Positions 1 to 9,299 of a stretch of 64,000 nucleotides of DNA are shown here, piece after piece. Made by a program: the position numbers and the translations under genes. Origin of the DNA: Streptomyces sp. NBC_00258 (GTDB taxonomy: Bacteria > Actinomycetota > Actinomycetes > Streptomycetales > Streptomycetaceae); assembly GCF_036182465.1 (NCBI RefSeq), contig NZ_CP108081.1:5642001-5706000 (forward strand), written 5' to 3'. Position 1 is the stretch's first letter. The number at the start of each line of letters is the position of its first letter. The notes under the pieces were generated by a model. That model did no database searches. It was not told the origin of the DNA and saw only the letters and a program-made list of their open reading frames with translations.

Positions 1-2637
1 CCGGTAGTCCTTCATGGCGCGGTAGGTCGCGCCGAGACCGGCCAGTGTGGCGTGGTCGTCCGGGCTGCGTTCCAGTATGCGGCGGAAGACGGTGACCGCC
101 TCCTCGTACAGACCCGCGTCGCGGTACGCCTCGCCCAGTTCGTGACTGGTCCAGTCGACGTGGGGATCCGTGTCCACGGCTCGCCGCAGGTCCTCGAACT
201 TGCCTGCCCGGTCGCCCAGTTCGTGCTTCGTGTGGGCCCGCATCACCAGCGCCCAGGAGTAGTCGGGCTCCAGCTCGACCGCACGGTCCAGGCCGGCCAA
301 CGCCTCCTCGTACCTGCCCAGTTCATGAAGGGACTGACCGCGGCCGGCCAGGGCCGAGGCGTAGTCCGGTTCGAGGGAGACGGCCCGGCCGAGCTCGGCG
401 ACGGCTTCCTCGTAGCGGCGGGCGCGCCGGTAGGCGTCACCCCGCTCCGACGCGACCCAGGCCTCGTCGGGCGCGAGCGCGACCGCGCGGTCGAAGTCGG
501 CGAACGCCTCGTCCGGCTCCCCCCTGTCGCGGCGCAGCCGAGCCCTGCGCACCAGCGCCCACACGTACTCCCCGTCGATGCTCAGCGCACGGTCGAAGTC
601 GGCGAGCGCCTCGTCGTACCGCCCGAGAGCATGTCGGCAGACGGCACGCCCGGTCAGGGTCTCGTCATTGGTCGGGTCGAGGGCGACGGCCCGGTCGAAA
701 TCGACGACGGCCTCCTCGAAACGGGCCGCGAGCCGATAGGTCTCGGCGCGCTCGGAGATGATCCACCCGGTGTCGGGGGCCAGTTCGTCCGCCCGGTCGA
801 AGGCCGCCAGCGCGGCCGGGAGGTCGTCCATCAGCCGGTGGGTGAAGCCGCGGCCGTAGTGGGCCCAGGCCAGCTCCGGATCGAGTTCGAGCGCCCGGGC
901 GTACTCCTCCAGTGCCCGCCCGTACTCCCCGCCGTGGCGCAGTTCCCTGCCCCGCAGTGTGTGCGCCGCCGCCCGGCCGCCGGTGTCCAGCCCCGGCCGG
1001 GCCAGGAGCAGGGTCATCGCTCCCGCCACCCCGGTCTCGTCGTCCGCGAGTGCCTCGCTCAGTTCCCGGCCCATGTCCCGGAGGGCCGCGTTGTCCGTCG
1101 CGTCGCCCGCCTCCGCCAGCATCCGCGCCCAGCGACGGCCGGCGACCGCGTCCTCACGGCAGGTCTTCACCAGCGACCGCAGTGCCTCGCCGAGCGCCGC
1201 GGGCGGCCGGGCGCAGAGCAGGTGGTACGTCTCCTCCAGGCGCAGCCCGCGCCACTCCTCGTCCTCCCACAGGTCCTCGGGCTCCCGGCCGGCCCCGACG
1301 TCGTCGCCCCACCGGGCGAACGCCTCCGCCAGCCGCCGGTGCCGCCCGGCCCAGTCGCGCGGGGACCTGCGTCGCTCCCTGCGCATCAACGGTGCCCGTA
1401 CGACGTCGTGGTACTGCACCCGCTGCCCGCGTTCGCCGACGAACGGCAGCCCGGTCAACCACTCGTACAGCGCGTCCAGTTCGTCGTCCGGGCGATCGAC
1501 GACCAGGACCCGGAAGACGTCGGCGTCGAGCCACCGGGGCAGGGCGCAGATCCTGGCGACCCTGCGGCGGACGTCCGGTTCCGACTTCAGGAACAGTTCC
1601 ACGGCGCCGGCGCTCGGGTCGCTCACGGCGTCCGGGTCGCCGGGGCGCTTGTTCGCGAGCGTCGACACGAGGACGGGCAGACCACCCGTGAGGCGCAGCA
1701 CCTCCTCGACGACCGGCTCGGCCACGACGCCCTTCCCGGCGAGCAGCCTGCGCGACTCGGTCTCGGTGAACGGCGCGAGCGGCACGTCCGCGACCGGGTC
1801 CAGGCCGCGCCAGCGGGCGGGGTCCAGCGGCCGCTGTCCGGCGGTGACCACGACGACGGTGGCGGGCAGCCCGCCGTCCACCGTGCCGCGGGTGATCATC
1901 TCGTGCAGCCACGGGTCCAGATACAGGCCTGTCCGCTCGTACGTGTCGAAGAACAGGACGATCCACTCGGAGGCGGAGGAGGAAGCGGCGGCGGCAGCGC
2001 GCAGTTCGCGGAGCAGGATCGGCGTGAGCACCCTCTCGGGCGACGTCACGAGTTCGATGTCGTCGGGGTTGCGGAAACGGGCGCCGAGGCCGGTCCGTAG
2101 GCGGTCGGCGCCCAGCGCGAGCCGGTCCGCCTGGAGGGCGCTCGTGAGGAGACTCCCGCCCGGCAGGGTGGCCTCCACGGCGGCGAGGCCCAGCCCGACC
2201 GCGGCCCTGCTGCCGGCCGACGCCGTCTCCGGCTCCGGTGCGGGACCGCCGGCGAGTGCGGCGAGGGCGGCCGCCTCCGCCTCGTGCCGCCGCTCCTGGT
2301 ACGCGCTCAGCCGTCGCTCCAGGTCCTTCAACCGCCGTCCCTGGTACGCGAATTGCTCACAGATCTCCGACAGCGCCTCCGGGACGCTTCCGGCGTGCTC
2401 GTCGACGTACGCGGTGAGCGCACCGCGTTCGCGTGCCAGGTGCTGCAACTCCTGTACCAGGAAGGTCTTTCCGACGCCCGCGGTGCCGTGCACGTGGAAG
2501 CGGAAGCGTTGTCCGGGGTCGCCGGGCCGGAGGTCGAAGTTCCGCAGGAACGCGGCCCGTTCGGTGTCCCGGCCGACGAATCCGGCACGGTTGCCCTGCT
2601 GGATCAGCTCCTGCCTCGACGGTCCTGCCTGCGCCAC
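1..2637 (-). CDS. P-loop NTPase with C-terminal TPR repeats, partial at left edge
   Basis: A cytoplasmic STAND-like regulator: a nucleotide-binding switch followed by protein-protein interaction repeats. From a GTG at 2637, preceded by AAGGAGG (2645-2651, 7-nt spacer), the frame stays open for 879 codons to the window edge. Near the N-terminus is FVGRDTER, then a Walker A HGTAGVGKTFLVQE about residue 45; the Walker B strand IVLFFDTYE lies about residue 225. From roughly residue 560 on, 34-residue TPR units repeat, such as FEEAVVDFDRAVALDPTNDE and RYDEALADFDRAL. The C-terminus and any output domain are outside the window. Family roles (signal-dependent ATPase switches) are known generally; the target here is unknown. 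Confidence 0.8.
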   Translation of the reverse strand, partial: MAQAGPSRQELIQQGNRAGFVGRDTERAAFLRNFDLRPGDPGQRFRFHVHGTAGVGKTFLVQELQHLARERGALTAYVDEHAGSVPEALSEICEQFAYQGRRLKDLERRLSAYQERRHEAEAAALAALAGGPAPEPETASAGSRAAVGLGLAAVEATLPGGSLLTSALQADRLALGADRLRTGLGARFRNPDDIELVTSPERVLTPILLRELRAAAAASSSASEWIVLFFDTYERTGLYLDPWLHEMITRGTVDGGLPATVVVVTAGQRPLDPARWRGLDPVADVPLAPFTETESRRLLAGKGVVAEPVVEEVLRLTGGLPVLVSTLANKRPGDPDAVSDPSAGAVELFLKSEPDVRRRVARICALPRWLDADVFRVLVVDRPDDELDALYEWLTGLPFVGERGQRVQYHDVVRAPLMRRERRRSPRDWAGRHRRLAEAFARWGDDVGAGREPEDLWEDEEWRGLRLEETYHLLCARPPAALGEALRSLVKTCREDAVAGRRWARMLAEAGDATDNAALRDMGRELSEALADDETGVAGAMTLLLARPGLDTGGRAAAHTLRGRELRHGGEYGRALEEYARALELDPELAWAHYGRGFTHRLMDDLPAALAAFDRADELAPDTGWIISERAETYRLAARFEEAVVDFDRAVALDPTNDETLTGRAVCRHALGRYDEALADFDRALSIDGEYVWALVRRARLRRDRGEPDEAFADFDRAVALAPDEAWVASERGDAYRRARRYEEAVAELGRAVSLEPDYASALAGRGQSLHELGRYEEALAGLDRAVELEPDYSWALVMRAHTKHELGDRAGKFEDLRRAVDTDPHVDWTSHELGEAYRDAGLYEEAVTVFRRILERSPDDHATLAGLGATYRAMKDYR

Positions 2638-2652
2638 CCGTCCGCCTCCTTG

Positions 2653-2724
2653 CCGCTTCTGGTCCCGCTTCCGGTCCCGCTTCCGGTCCCGCTCCTGGTC
2701 CCGCTTCCAGTCCGGGTCCCAGTC
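2653..2724. repeat. 12-bp tandem repeat in the leader of the P-loop/TPR gene
   Basis: Five head-to-tail 12-mers of the type CCGCTTCCGGTC run from 2653 to 2712, and a sixth degenerate copy ends at 2724. They lie just upstream of the Shine-Dalgarno of the minus-strand P-loop gene, so they would be in its leader or promoter. Confidence 0.85.
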
Positions 2725-2988
2725 TGGCTCAGGCTGCCGGAGATGACCTAGGAGTTGCAGGCGGGGTCGCCCTTCTGCCGTCCGCCCTCCGGTCATCCGT
2801 CGTCCGATGGAGGGGGCCGCGAGCCGGTCCGCCTCGGGTACCGCCGGCCGGGCCCGAGCGGTACGCGCGATGGACTTCTCCGCAGGAACTCAACTGTCCG
2901 CCTGACCGCTCACGTCCCTGAAGAGGTACCAACTTCCGTCCCCACGGGCCGAGTTCGCGGGGTACTGCTGTCATCTCCAGGGGGAGAC

Positions 2989-5900
2989 GTGAACAGACAG
3001 ATGAAGAGGGCGTACGCCACCACGGTCGCCGCGGCGGCCGCGGTGGCGCTGACGGCGGGCATGACCGGCCCGGCGTCGGCGGGCGGGTCCACGGCGGCCG
3101 GGGAGACCGGCAAGGCCGGGCAGACCACAGAGGCCGGGTCGAGCGTGGCGGCGAAGGGACCGGTCGCGCATCGCGTCACGCTCATCACCGGTGACCGTGT
3201 CGCCGTCGACGCGAAGGGCCGTGTCCTCGGTGTCGAACGCGCGGCAGGCCGTGGGCACATCGCGATCCGTACGCTCACGGAGTCCGAGTCCGGCCACTCG
3301 CTGGTCGTGCCGGCCGACGCGCAGCGGCTGATCGCCTCGGGCAGGCTCGACCGGCGGCTCTTCGACATCACAGAGCTGAGCCGGAAGGCGGTCCGGGCCT
3401 CCCACGGGCGGGGCCTGAAGGTGATCGTCGGCTACCAGGGCACGGCGAGGGCCGCGAAGGCGGACGTACGCGCGGCGGACGACACCGAGGTCCGCCGCAC
3501 ACTGAAGTCGCTGAACGCAGAGGCCGTCAGCACCCGGGACCCGGCGGGCCTGTGGGCGGCGGTCACCGAGGCGCAGGGCGGCAATACGCGGGCCGCGTCC
3601 GGCATCGCCCACGTGTGGCTCGACGGGGTCCGCAAGGCCGGCCTCGACAAGTCCGTCCCCCAGATCGGCGCGGACAAGGCCTGGGAGTCCGGGTACGACG
3701 GCAAGGGCGTCCGGATCGCGGTCCTCGACACGGGCGTCGACGCGACCCACCCGGACCTCAAGGACCAGGTGGTGGCCGCCAGGAACTTCACCCCGTCCCC
3801 CGACGCGACCGACCGCTTCGGCCACGGCACGCATGTCGCATCCATCGCCGCCGGTACGGGCGCCCAGTCGGCCGGGGCCTTCAAAGGAGTCGCGCCCGGC
3901 GCCGAGCTGTTGAACGGCAAGGTGCTCGACGACGAGGGTTCCGGCGACGACTCCGGCATCCTCGCCGGCATCGAGTGGGCCGCCGAACAGGGCGCCGACG
4001 TCGTGAACCTCAGCCTGGGCGGCGGCGACACCCCCGGCCTCGACCCCCTGGAAACGGCGATCAACACACTCTCCGCCGACAAGGGCATCCTCTTCGCCGT
4101 GTCGGCGGGCAACGACGGCGAGTCCGGTGAGCAGACCATCGGCTCCCCCGGCAGCGCGGAGGCCGCGCTCACCGTGGGCGCGGTGGACGGCGACGACAAA
4201 CTCGCCGAGTTCTCCAGCCGGGGCCCGCGCGTCGGCGACGGCGGCATCAAGCCGGATGTCACCGCGCCCGGCGTCGACATCACGGCCGCGGCGGCGCCCG
4301 GCAGCGTCATCGAGCAGGAGGTCGGCCAGAATCCGGAGGGCTACCTGACGATCTCCGGTACGTCGATGGCGGCCCCGCATGCGGCGGGCGCCGCCGCGAT
4401 CCTGAAGCAGCGGCACCCGGACTGGACGTACGCCGAACTCAAGGGCGCGCTGACCGCCTCGACGACCGGCGCCAACTACCAGCCCTACCAACAGGGTTCG
4501 GGCCGAATCGCCGTCGACCGGGCCCTCGCGCAGACAGTGGTCGCCGAGCCCGTGTCCGTGAACTTCGGCGAGCAGCAGTGGCCGCACACCGACGACACCC
4601 CGGTCACGAAGGAGATCGCGTACAGGAATCTCGGTACGGCGGACATCACGCTCGGCCTCGCGGTGACGGCGACCGACCCGAAGGGCGAGCCCGCCCCGGC
4701 CGGCTTCTTCACGCTCGGGACGAAAACGCTGACCGTCCCGGCGGGCGGCAGGGCCTCCGTGGACCTGACGACGGACACGAGGCTGGGCGGGACGCTGGAC
4801 GGCACGTATTCGGCGTACGTCGTGGCAACGCGCGACGACCAGTCCGTACGCACGGCAGCCGTGGTGAAGCGGGAGGCCGAGGCGTACGACGTGACGCTGA
4901 AGTTCGTGGGCCGGGACGGGCAGCCCACGCCCGACTACTGGTCGTTCCTCGCCGGCATCACCGGTGACGCGCGGGGCAGTTACCACGAACCGCACGACGC
5001 GTCCGGCACCGTCAAGGTCCGCCTGCCGAAGGGCACTTACCTCTTCGACACCACGATCTCCGAGGACCCCGAGGACTCCCGCGCTGGCACGGACTGGCTG
5101 GTCCAGCCGCGGCTGGACGTCACAGGCGAGATGACGGTGACGGCCGACGCGCGCACCTCGAAGCCGGTCGACATCACCGTGCCGGACAACTCGGCGAAGC
5201 CGACATTCGTGGCACCTCGATACTGGTACGCGGGTGAGGACCACAACATCGAGACGGGCGTGGACGTCGACACGTTCGACAGCCTCCGTACGGCGCATCT
5301 GGGCCCGGAGGTCACCACCGGCACGCTGAACCAGCAGTGGATCGGAGTCTGGACCAAGGGCGCGGACACCGAGTACGACGTGATGCTCGGCGGCAACACC
5401 CGCAAGCTCGCGACCGGTTACCGCAAGCACCTCCGCCCCGCCGACCTCGCCACGGTGAAGGTCGGCATGGGAGCGTCGGCACCGGGCAAGCGGGGCGAGC
5501 TCAGCGTGGCCGGCTACTTCCCGGAACTCGGCGGCATCTCCCCGATCACCGACCCACGGGACCTCCCGCGCACCCGCACGGTCCACCTCTCCACGCCGGA
5601 CAACGCCAAGTGGGACCTCTCCTTCCAGCAGTACGGCACCCCGGACGAGGAGGGCACCTCACCCACCGAGTCGTACTACGCCTTCGACGAGCCCCGAGCC
5701 TTCAAGGGCGGCGCGACATACGAGACGCGCTTCAACGCGGGCGTCCTGGGCCCGCGCCTCGGCGCAACCGAGGGCATCTCCAGGGACGGCGACACGATCA
5801 CCGGCGAACTTCCCCTGCACGCGGACGGAGCCGGCCATGGAGGCTGGACGAGATACGACTCGGTCCACACAACCCTCTACCGCAACGGCGCCAAGCTCAC

Positions 5901-6375
5901 GGAGAACTCCGACGCCCTGGACGGCAATGGCGAGGGCTTCACGGTCCCGTCCGACGCGGCCGACTACCGCCTGACGACGTCGGTCCGCCGAGACCCCGCC
6001 CTCGCCACGACGTCCACCCGCATCGACACAAGCTGGACGTTCCGCTCCTCGAAGACCACAACCCGCTCCCAACTGCCCATCTCCACGGCCCGCTTCACAG
6101 CGAAGACGGACCTGACGAGCCGGGCTCCCGCCGACAGGCAGTCGGTCGTACCGGTGACGATCCAGGGCGCGGCAACGGGCGACAACCTCAAGTCGCTTGC
6201 GGTGTACGTCTCCTACGACGGCGGCACGACCTGGAAGAAGACGCCCGTCAGGAACGGCAGCATCACGGTGAAGAACCCGGCGAAGACGAAATCCATCTCC
6301 TTCCGGGCCAACATCACCGACAAGCAGGGCAACAAGTCGTCGGTGACGGTGTACGACGCGTACTTCGGCAAGTAG
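2989..6375 (+). CDS. Secreted S8 subtilisin-like serine protease
   Basis: Extracellular serine endopeptidase of 1128 aa. The GTG at 2989 follows a GGGGGAG ribosome site; the frame is open further upstream but has no better start. An export signal (basic start, Ala-rich core, cut near GPASA) is followed by a pro-region to about residue 215. The catalytic triad is clear: Asp247 in VLDTGVD, His279 in GHGTHVAS and Ser459 in SGTSMAAPHAAG. Roughly 600 residues of beta-rich domains follow, the last one resembling an Fn3-like module. This length fits large Streptomyces subtilases that process extracellular proteins. It stands alone, with a hairpin terminator at 6393-6425. The substrate is unknown. 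Confidence 0.93.
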   Translation: MNRQMKRAYATTVAAAAAVALTAGMTGPASAGGSTAAGETGKAGQTTEAGSSVAAKGPVAHRVTLITGDRVAVDAKGRVLGVERAAGRGHIAIRTLTESESGHSLVVPADAQRLIASGRLDRRLFDITELSRKAVRASHGRGLKVIVGYQGTARAAKADVRAADDTEVRRTLKSLNAEAVSTRDPAGLWAAVTEAQGGNTRAASGIAHVWLDGVRKAGLDKSVPQIGADKAWESGYDGKGVRIAVLDTGVDATHPDLKDQVVAARNFTPSPDATDRFGHGTHVASIAAGTGAQSAGAFKGVAPGAELLNGKVLDDEGSGDDSGILAGIEWAAEQGADVVNLSLGGGDTPGLDPLETAINTLSADKGILFAVSAGNDGESGEQTIGSPGSAEAALTVGAVDGDDKLAEFSSRGPRVGDGGIKPDVTAPGVDITAAAAPGSVIEQEVGQNPEGYLTISGTSMAAPHAAGAAAILKQRHPDWTYAELKGALTASTTGANYQPYQQGSGRIAVDRALAQTVVAEPVSVNFGEQQWPHTDDTPVTKEIAYRNLGTADITLGLAVTATDPKGEPAPAGFFTLGTKTLTVPAGGRASVDLTTDTRLGGTLDGTYSAYVVATRDDQSVRTAAVVKREAEAYDVTLKFVGRDGQPTPDYWSFLAGITGDARGSYHEPHDASGTVKVRLPKGTYLFDTTISEDPEDSRAGTDWLVQPRLDVTGEMTVTADARTSKPVDITVPDNSAKPTFVAPRYWYAGEDHNIETGVDVDTFDSLRTAHLGPEVTTGTLNQQWIGVWTKGADTEYDVMLGGNTRKLATGYRKHLRPADLATVKVGMGASAPGKRGELSVAGYFPELGGISPITDPRDLPRTRTVHLSTPDNAKWDLSFQQYGTPDEEGTSPTESYYAFDEPRAFKGGATYETRFNAGVLGPRLGATEGISRDGDTITGELPLHADGAGHGGWTRYDSVHTTLYRNGAKLTENSDALDGNGEGFTVPSDAADYRLTTSVRRDPALATTSTRIDTSWTFRSSKTTTRSQLPISTARFTAKTDLTSRAPADRQSVVPVTIQGAATGDNLKSLAVYVSYDGGTTWKKTPVRNGSITVKNPAKTKSISFRANITDKQGNKSSVTVYDAYFGK

Positions 6376-6392
6376 GCCGCGCCCACCCCGAA

Positions 6393-6425
6393 CGGTCCGC
6401 CGAAGTTCACCACTCCGGCGGACCG
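6393..6425. terminator. Hairpin terminator after the subtilase
   Basis: CGGTCCGCCG (6393-6402) pairs perfectly with CGGCGGACCG (6416-6425) around a 13-nt loop, 18 bp after the protease stop. The stop of the convergent frameshifted gene lies within the loop. Confidence 0.75.
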
Positions 6426-6775
6426 CTCAGCCAGGTGCCGTTCCGGCGCCGCCTCGGCCTCGGCCGCCGCCCGGATCGCGCGGATCTCGGCCATGGCCTC
6501 GGCCGGCTCCTGGTCCCCGCGTCCACGATCCGTTCCAGTTCGTGGAGGCGGGCGGCGCGGTGCGGGTGCTGTTCGATCGCGATGAAGACGGCCCACGAGT
6601 GCGCGAAGGCGTGCAGCGGGGCGAGGCTCTGGGTCTGCTGGGCGTTCGTCGCGGCCTCGAAGAGGTGTTGGGTGAGCGCCGGAAGCCGGCTGGGCGCGAT
6701 ACGGGCGACGGCGGCCCGCAGCGCGTCAGGGGTGAGTTCGGGCATGGGGATCAGGGGTCCGTAGCCGTCGTTCAT
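6407..6775 (-). pseudogene. DUF6247-like protein with an apparent -1 frameshift
   Basis: The first ~87 residues (ATG 6775, MNDGYGPLIPMPELTPDAL..., ...FAHSWAVFIAIEQHPHRAARLHELERIVDAG) look like the small Streptomyces DUF6247 family. Then the frame turns into Arg/Pro-rich nonsense (TRSRPRPWPRSARSG) and stops at 6407. The adjacent minus frame continues sensibly with DQEPAEAMAEIRAIRAAAEA. The switch lies about 6512-6520, at a CCCC run, and equals one missing base. It is either a real lesion or a homopolymer error. The gene sits 15 bp after the winged-helix gene on the same strand. Family function is unknown to me. Confidence 0.6.
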
Positions 6776-6790
6776 TTCCTACGCCATTCC

Positions 6791-7630
6791 CTACGCCGCT
6801 GCCGCTAGGGCCTGGTGGGTCGTGCTGCAGCCCCGGCAGCGGCCCGGTGTCGCGGCTCGGAATGCGCGGTCGCAGTCGTCGCAGTTCTGGAGAGGGGCCG
6901 GGCGGGGTGGTTCTGGGCGGGCGGCTGGGAGGGGTGGGGGAAGGAGTGCCGTGAGGCGGTGGGTCAGGAAGCCCGCCGGGTGGCGTACGCCGTCCTGGGG
7001 CATCCCTGCCGAGAGGGTTCGCCTTATGTCGTCCGGGGTGACGCCTCGTTCCAGCCAGGTGGCTACCGCGGGGGCGAGGCGGCGTACGTCCTGCTCGCTC
7101 AGGTGGAGTCGGGGGTCGTGGGTGCGGAGGCCTGCGAGGACGTCGCGGGCGGTGCGGTGAGCCGGGAGGTCGTGGGGCTGCGGTGGGCGGGGTGGTGTCG
7201 GCACTGCCGGGGTCAGGGGCGGGGGCGGAGTCTGTGCCGGATCGCCGTGCGGCTTCGGCAGTTGAGGGGCCGTATGCGTCCGCGGCTTGTTGTACGAGAT
7301 CGTGCGCGTCACGATGCGGCCCGAGGGAAGGCGTTCCTTGATGCGGGCCAGGTAGCCGTGGGTCTCCAGCTCCCGCAGGGCCGAGGCGATCCTCGTCTCT
7401 CCCTCGGGGAACTTCGCCGCCAGCGCCTTGATGCCGACGAGCGTGCCGCTGCGGAGCGAGTGGATGTGGACCGCCAGACCGATGGCCGTCAGGGACAGCT
7501 CGGAGTGCTGGGCGAGGTGGTTTCCGACCACGGTGAACCGCTCGTCGTGGTGCTCGTCGACGTGACCCACTCCTTGGTGGGAACGGCCGGTCCGGGTGCG
7601 CGCGTGCGCGCTAAAGTGCTGATCAGTCAT
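6791..7630 (-). CDS. Winged-helix DNA-binding protein with C-terminal CxxC zinc-knuckle-like motif
   Basis: A 279-aa DNA-binding protein of unknown target. Residues about 35-110 (HSELSLTAIGLAVHIHSL...ETRIASALRELETHGYLARIKERLPSGR) form a winged helix of the type found in Streptomyces helix-turn-helix and replication-initiator-like proteins. A Pro-rich linker (about 120-155) leads to a second helical domain, then CDDCDRAFRAATPGRCRGC, a CxxC-x12-CxxC metal-binding candidate. The ATG at 7630 has only a weak AGGAAG ribosome site. The codons after the start contain CTGATCAG, echoing the palindrome at 7768-7791, which suggests autoregulation. The frameshifted DUF6247 gene follows it. Confidence 0.7.
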   Translation of the reverse strand: MTDQHFSAHARTRTGRSHQGVGHVDEHHDERFTVVGNHLAQHSELSLTAIGLAVHIHSLRSGTLVGIKALAAKFPEGETRIASALRELETHGYLARIKERLPSGRIVTRTISYNKPRTHTAPQLPKPHGDPAQTPPPPLTPAVPTPPRPPQPHDLPAHRTARDVLAGLRTHDPRLHLSEQDVRRLAPAVATWLERGVTPDDIRRTLSAGMPQDGVRHPAGFLTHRLTALLPPPLPAARPEPPRPAPLQNCDDCDRAFRAATPGRCRGCSTTHQALAAAA

Positions 7631-7767
7631 CGGGAAGGTCTTGTCTTCCTAGGTGGTGAGGCCCTCGTTCGGGATGCCAGTCCCGGCGGGGGCCGTTTCA
7701 TGTTTGCGGTTGTGTGTCCGCGCTGACGCTGCCCGACCAATCCGCCTTTCCGCCAGCCGAATTGGCT

Positions 7768-7791
7768 CTGATCACCCGACCGAGTGATCAG
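7768..7791. promoter_or_regulatory. Perfect 8-bp inverted repeat, candidate operator
   Basis: CTGATCAC and GTGATCAG flank an 8-nt spacer (7776-7783) in the 290-bp region upstream of the winged-helix gene (start 7630). A related CTGATCAG (7619-7626) overlaps that gene's first codons. Assignment to a regulator is inference. Confidence 0.5.
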
Positions 7792-7919
7792 CAGTCAGCG
7801 ACGCGGGACTGCTGGCGGTGCGGTGGATGACGGGCTCGGTCGGGTGGGTTGGGTTCTCTCCCCGGTTCTTTCTCTTTGGCGTCCGGCCCTACCGGGTCAC
7901 GTCGGTCCACGATCCGGCG

Positions 7920-8387
7920 TCACTCCGGTCCGTGCTCCGGCTTCACCTCCGCCCAGACCGTCTTGCAGCCCGGCCCCGGGCCGTCCGTCACGCCCCACCC
8001 GTCCGCGTACGCCGCCACGAGCAACAGGCCGCGCCCCGACTCCTCACCGTCACCGGCCGGGTCGCCGATACGCGGGCGCCGGTCGCCCCGGGCGTCGGTG
8101 ACCTCCATGCGCAGCACGCCGACCTCGTCGAGCCGGAGCGTCAGCCTGAAGTCCCGGCCGGGGACGCGGCCGTGGAACACCGCGTTCGCGGCCAGTTCGG
8201 CCACCACGTGCAGCGCGGGCTCGGACTCGGCGCCCCATTCCGCGAGTTGGCGCTCCGTGAGCAGGCGGGCGAGGCGGGCTCCGCGGCGGGTCGAGGAGAG
8301 CAGGATCGTGAAGTGCCGGGTGGCAGCGACCGGTTGGGCGGGGGCATGGATTCCGTTGTTCACGTCACTCAGCGTGGCCGCGTACAT
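7920..8387 (-). CDS. HATPase_c anti-sigma-like ATP-binding protein (WhiJ-cluster type)
   Basis: A 155-aa cytoplasmic GHKL-fold protein of the Streptomyces anti-sigma/AbaA-OrfD-like type. It has the N-box ELAANAVFHG, a D-box around EVTDARGDRRPR and a G-box ESGRGLLLVAAYADGWGV. It has no sensor or transmembrane segment. It is divergent from the WhiJ-like HTH gene at 8490, with about 100 bp between the starts. In Streptomyces, such genes recur beside a DUF5753 HTH regulator and a DUF397 protein in development-linked loci. Whether it binds a sigma factor cannot be seen. Confidence 0.85.
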   Translation of the reverse strand: MYAATLSDVNNGIHAPAQPVAATRHFTILLSSTRRGARLARLLTERQLAEWGAESEPALHVVAELAANAVFHGRVPGRDFRLTLRLDEVGVLRMEVTDARGDRRPRIGDPAGDGEESGRGLLLVAAYADGWGVTDGPGPGCKTVWAEVKPEHGPE

Positions 8388-8489
8388 CTACCCTGAACAG
8401 CGGCGAAGCCGGTACGCAGCGTGACTGTCCGGGTGCGGTACGGATGCGATCCGCGGTTGTCCGGTCCGTACGTGGGAGAGGTAGACCCT

Positions 8490-9299
8490 GTGGAGGACGA
8501 GGAAGCGGCGGCCGTACTCAAAGCTGTCGGGCGTCAGATCAAGGCTTGGCGGGAAGCCGCCGGTATGCGGCAGTCGGAGTTCGGCGCCTCGATCGGGTAC
8601 GGCGAGGAGATGGTCTCGTCGGTGGAGCGGGGGCGGCGGGTGCCCCAGCCGGAGTTCTTGGACAAAGCGGACGACGTACTCGACGCGGGCGGCAAGCTCT
8701 CGGCGATGAAGAAGGACGTGACCGAGGCCAGATACCCGAAGAAGGTGCGGGATCTGGCGAAACTGGAGGACGAGTCGGTCGAGCTGGGCGCGTACGCCAA
8801 CCACTACGTGCACGGGCTGTTGCAGACCGAAGGGTACGCACGGTCCCTCTACACGATGCGGCGCCCCTCATACACGGAGGACGAAATCGACCGGCACGTC
8901 AGCGCGCGTATGGCACGCCAGGGCGTCTTCGAGCGCATCCCCCGGCCGACGCTCACTTTCGTCCAGGAAGAGGTGACTCTACGACGGCCCATCGGGGGCA
9001 AAATGGTGCTACGCCAGCAACTCGAACGCCTGTTGGAGGTCGGCCGGTTGAGGCACGTCGAGATTCAGGTGATGCCCACGGATCGTGACGACCACGCAGG
9101 TATGGGCGGGCCGATCCGTCTGTTGAAGCTCCAGGACGGCAACACGGTGGCTCATGAGGAGGGCCAGACCTCCAACCGCCTGATCAGCGATCCCAGAGAG
9201 GTTCAGCCCCTTGAGATGCGCTATGGAATCATCCGATCCCAGGCTCTCACTCCCCGGGAGTCACTGATCCTCATCGAGAAGGCACTGGGAGAGACATGA
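8490..9299 (+). CDS. WhiJ-like XRE-family HTH regulator with DUF5753
   Basis: A 269-aa DNA-binding regulator. I place the start at GTG 8490 because GGGAGAGG (8474-8481) lies 8 nt upstream; an in-frame GTG at 8421 lacks a ribosome site. The N-terminal XRE helix-turn-helix is GRQIKAWREAAGMRQSEFGA...SVERGRRVP (about residues 10-60). The rest is the DUF5753 domain (HGLLQTEGYARSLY, RRPIGGKMVLRQQLERLLE, VMP...GMGGPI). It overlaps the DUF397 gene by 4 bp (ATGA), so the two are co-translated. In S. coelicolor, WhiJ with a small DUF397 partner represses sporulation genes; a similar role here is inference. Confidence 0.9.
   Translation: MEDEEAAAVLKAVGRQIKAWREAAGMRQSEFGASIGYGEEMVSSVERGRRVPQPEFLDKADDVLDAGGKLSAMKKDVTEARYPKKVRDLAKLEDESVELGAYANHYVHGLLQTEGYARSLYTMRRPSYTEDEIDRHVSARMARQGVFERIPRPTLTFVQEEVTLRRPIGGKMVLRQQLERLLEVGRLRHVEIQVMPTDRDDHAGMGGPIRLLKLQDGNTVAHEEGQTSNRLISDPREVQPLEMRYGIIRSQALTPRESLILIEKALGET

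Noticed and set aside
959..2746. Long plus-strand open frames across the P-loop/TPR gene
   Set aside because: They are low-complexity Arg/Ser/Pro frames; the minus frame shows Walker motifs, TPRs and a ribosome site.
2971..5586. Very long open frame antisense to the subtilase gene
   Set aside because: GC-rich genes give long shadow frames; the antisense protein is Arg/Gly/Val-rich and lacks any motif, while the plus frame has a full catalytic triad.
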